A DNA stretch of 64,000 nucleotides, taken from CAVTHW01 sp963734625 (GTDB lineage: Bacteria; Acidobacteriota; Terriglobia; Bryobacterales; Bryobacteraceae). The notes beneath the pieces are model-generated. The model did not search any database, was not told the DNA's origin, and saw only the letters and a program-made list of their open reading frames with translations. Shown piece by piece: positions 62,650 to 64,000 of the stretch; positions within the stretch are counted from its first letter, which is position 1; each line of letters opens with the position of its first letter. The stretch covers positions 62,001-126,000 of the forward strand of contig CAVTHW010000020.1 in assembly GCA_963734625.1 (NCBI GenBank). The letters are read 5' to 3'. The position numbers were made by a program, and so were the translations under genes.

Positions 62650-63530
62650 ACCTCCGCGACTACCTTGCCCGACAGCAGCAACAGGTTGATACCGAACTGG
62701 ACCGCCTGACTCCTTCCGAGACCACGCCTCCCGAGACCATCCACCGCGCTATGCGCTACAGCCTGTTCGCGGGCGGCAAACGCATCCGCCCTATCCTGTG
62801 CCTGGAAGCCGCTCACGCCGTGTCGGATGACACTCCGGGTGCAACGGCGGCCGCTTGCGCGCTGGAGATGGTCCACACTTACTCATTGATCCATGACGAC
62901 CTGCCGGCGCTCGACAACGACGATCTGCGCCGCGGCAAGCCGACCTGCCACAAGGTCTTCGGCGAGGCCATGGCCATCCTTGCCGGAGACGCGCTGCTCA
63001 CCCTGTCGTTTCGGGTATTGGGAGAGATCAAGGCCGTCGCTGACGCCTCGAAGGTGCGGATGATATCGGAACTGGCCTCGGCGGCGGGCACGCCGGGCGG
63101 CATGATCGCCGGACAGGTCAGCGACCTGGAGGGCGAGGGGAAGACTCCGGACCCGGTTCTGCTCGGGACGATTCATCGCGCCAAGACCGGCGCCCTGCTG
63201 CGGGCCAGCGTGCGGCTCGGCGCCATTTGCGCGGGGGCGGACGAAGAGCGGCTGGAAGCGCTGTCCCGATACGGCGAGCACACTGGTCTGGCCTTTCAGA
63301 TCGTCGATGACCTGCTCGACGTCGAGGAGTCGAGCGCCGCGCTGGGCAAGACCGCCGGCAAGGACGCGGCCCAGCAGAAGATCACTTTTCCCGCCGTCTA
63401 TGGCCTGGAGGAATCGCGCCGCATGGCCGAGCGCGAACGGGCGCTGGCGCAGCAGGCGCTCGAGGTTTTCGGAGACAGAGCCGGCCGGCTGCGAGAGCTG
63501 GCCGATTTGATTGTTCATCGCCGCGCATGA
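62646..63530 (+). CDS. ispA: Farnesyl diphosphate synthase-type prenyltransferase
   Basis: 294 residues. The first Asp-rich motif is SLIHDDLPALDNDDLRRGKP, the second FQIVDDLLDVE; other marks are GGKRIRPILCLEAAHAV and GGMIAGQVSDLEGEGK. It joins isopentenyl diphosphate to allylic diphosphates to make farnesyl (or geranylgeranyl) diphosphate; the exact chain length cannot be read reliably. It lies between xseB and tlyA with 4-nt overlaps on both sides, the usual xseB-ispA-tlyA order before dxs. Confidence 0.92.
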   Translation: MNLRDYLARQQQQVDTELDRLTPSETTPPETIHRAMRYSLFAGGKRIRPILCLEAAHAVSDDTPGATAAACALEMVHTYSLIHDDLPALDNDDLRRGKPTCHKVFGEAMAILAGDALLTLSFRVLGEIKAVADASKVRMISELASAAGTPGGMIAGQVSDLEGEGKTPDPVLLGTIHRAKTGALLRASVRLGAICAGADEERLEALSRYGEHTGLAFQIVDDLLDVEESSAALGKTAGKDAAQQKITFPAVYGLEESRRMAERERALAQQALEVFGDRAGRLRELADLIVHRRA

Positions 63531-64000
63531 AACCCGCGGGCAAACAACGTCTGGACGTGCTGCTGGTGGATCGGGGCCTGGTCGACTCCCGGGAGAAGGC
63601 CCGCGCCCTGATCCTGGCGGGTGAAGTGCGTCTGGACGGCCAGAGGGCCGACAAGCCCGGCCACACGGTCTCGATCGACAGCCGGATCGAACTGCTGTCG
63701 AAGCTCCCATACGTCAGCCGGGCCGGCCCGAAGCTCGAAGCGGCGCTGGCCGCGTTCGCCATCGACGTTCGGGACAAGACGTGCCTCGATACCGGAGCGT
63801 CGACCGGCGGATTCACGGATTGTCTTCTCCAGAGAGGAGCGCGGCGCGTCTACGCGGTGGACGTGGGATCGGGCCAGCTCGACTGGAAGCTGCGCAACGA
63901 TCCCCGGGTCGTGGTTCGCGAGGGCCTCAACGCCCGCTACCTCCGCCCCGAGAATATTGGGGAGCCGGTTGACCTGGCGGTCTGTGACGTGAGCTTCATT
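63527..64000 (+). CDS. tlyA: TlyA-family rRNA 2'-O-methyltransferase (3' end outside window)
   Basis: The frame runs from ATG 63527 (MKPAGKQRLDVLLVDRGLVD) to the window edge; 158 residues are visible. An N-terminal S4 RNA-binding domain (SREKARALILAGEVRLDGQR) is followed by an FtsJ-like methyltransferase domain with CLDTGASTGGFTDCLLQRGA as SAM loop and VYAVDVGSGQLDWKL. In other bacteria TlyA methylates 16S and 23S rRNA ribose and affects capreomycin sensitivity; the older name is hemolysin A. Confidence 0.92.
   Translation, partial: MKPAGKQRLDVLLVDRGLVDSREKARALILAGEVRLDGQRADKPGHTVSIDSRIELLSKLPYVSRAGPKLEAALAAFAIDVRDKTCLDTGASTGGFTDCLLQRGARRVYAVDVGSGQLDWKLRNDPRVVVREGLNARYLRPENIGEPVDLAVCDVSFI

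Noticed and set aside
1..64000. CRISPR arrays, tRNA or rRNA genes, prophage, complete insertion sequences
   Set aside because: No regularly spaced direct repeats, no cloverleaf-like T-loop consensus, no integrase, transposase or phage structural genes were seen on reading through both strands; short tRNAs could still be missed by eye.

Overview
The window is GC-rich, densely packed bacterial chromosome. The mix of genes points to Acidobacteriota, most likely a Solibacter/Bryobacter-like lineage: large secreted carboxypeptidase-regulatory-like proteins, BlaI/M56 and GWxTD genes, a DUF885 lipoprotein, an NHLRC2-type thioredoxin/NHL lipoprotein, and small exported proteins around a copper efflux operon. 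This placement rests on family knowledge, not on a marker-gene comparison. No rRNA, tRNA, CRISPR array, intact insertion sequence or prophage was seen.

Layout. 1-16.2 kb is almost entirely on the minus strand. In transcription order it holds a glycosyltransferase, dusB, rnhA, a small beta-barrel protein, nadD, phoB, then pstS-pstC-pstA-pstB-phoU-phoR and a porin, with 4-nt overlaps at most junctions and a Pho box just upstream of pstS. It ends with a tail-anchored FTRMF-repeat protein and two methyltransferases, the last cut by the window edge. 16.2-21.2 kb (plus) has a glycine-zipper protein and a first pair (A1, B1) of secreted carboxypeptidase-regulatory-like proteins. 21.4-25 kb (minus) has a VOC protein, a GT21-like glycosyltransferase and thrS. 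25-30.7 kb (plus) has a RelE-type toxin-antitoxin pair and then a BlaI repressor, an M56 protease fused to GWxTD, and a second secreted pair (A2, B2); a 39-bp repeat of the GWxTD gene end lies on both sides of A2-B2. 30.7-39.6 kb is metabolic and envelope genes.

39.6-48.1 kb is a copper/silver-type efflux operon (cusCBA) with Met-rich, Cys-rich and NosL-like small proteins around it. 48.2-51.8 kb has gpmA, eno and glgC facing rpsU. 51.9-53.4 kb has a DUF4412 and a PH-domain protein. 53.5-62.3 kb looks like an osmotic-stress island: ClC transporter, TPR protein, otsB, an otsA with an added membrane-sensor-like N-terminus, a TreT-like trehalose synthase, DUF5752, and a chimeric nucleotidyltransferase/antiporter pseudogene. 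The end is a xseB-ispA-tlyA operon.

Two points matter for reading the annotation. Fifteen genes, including essential ones (eno, rpsU, pstB, dusB), carry single-base frame breaks, nearly all one-base insertions and often in short homopolymers; I read these as probable sequence errors and give corrected gene spans. The best candidates for unusual biology are the BlaI-controlled M56/GWxTD-secreted protein operon with its duplicated cassette, and the membrane-anchored trehalose-6-phosphate synthase.
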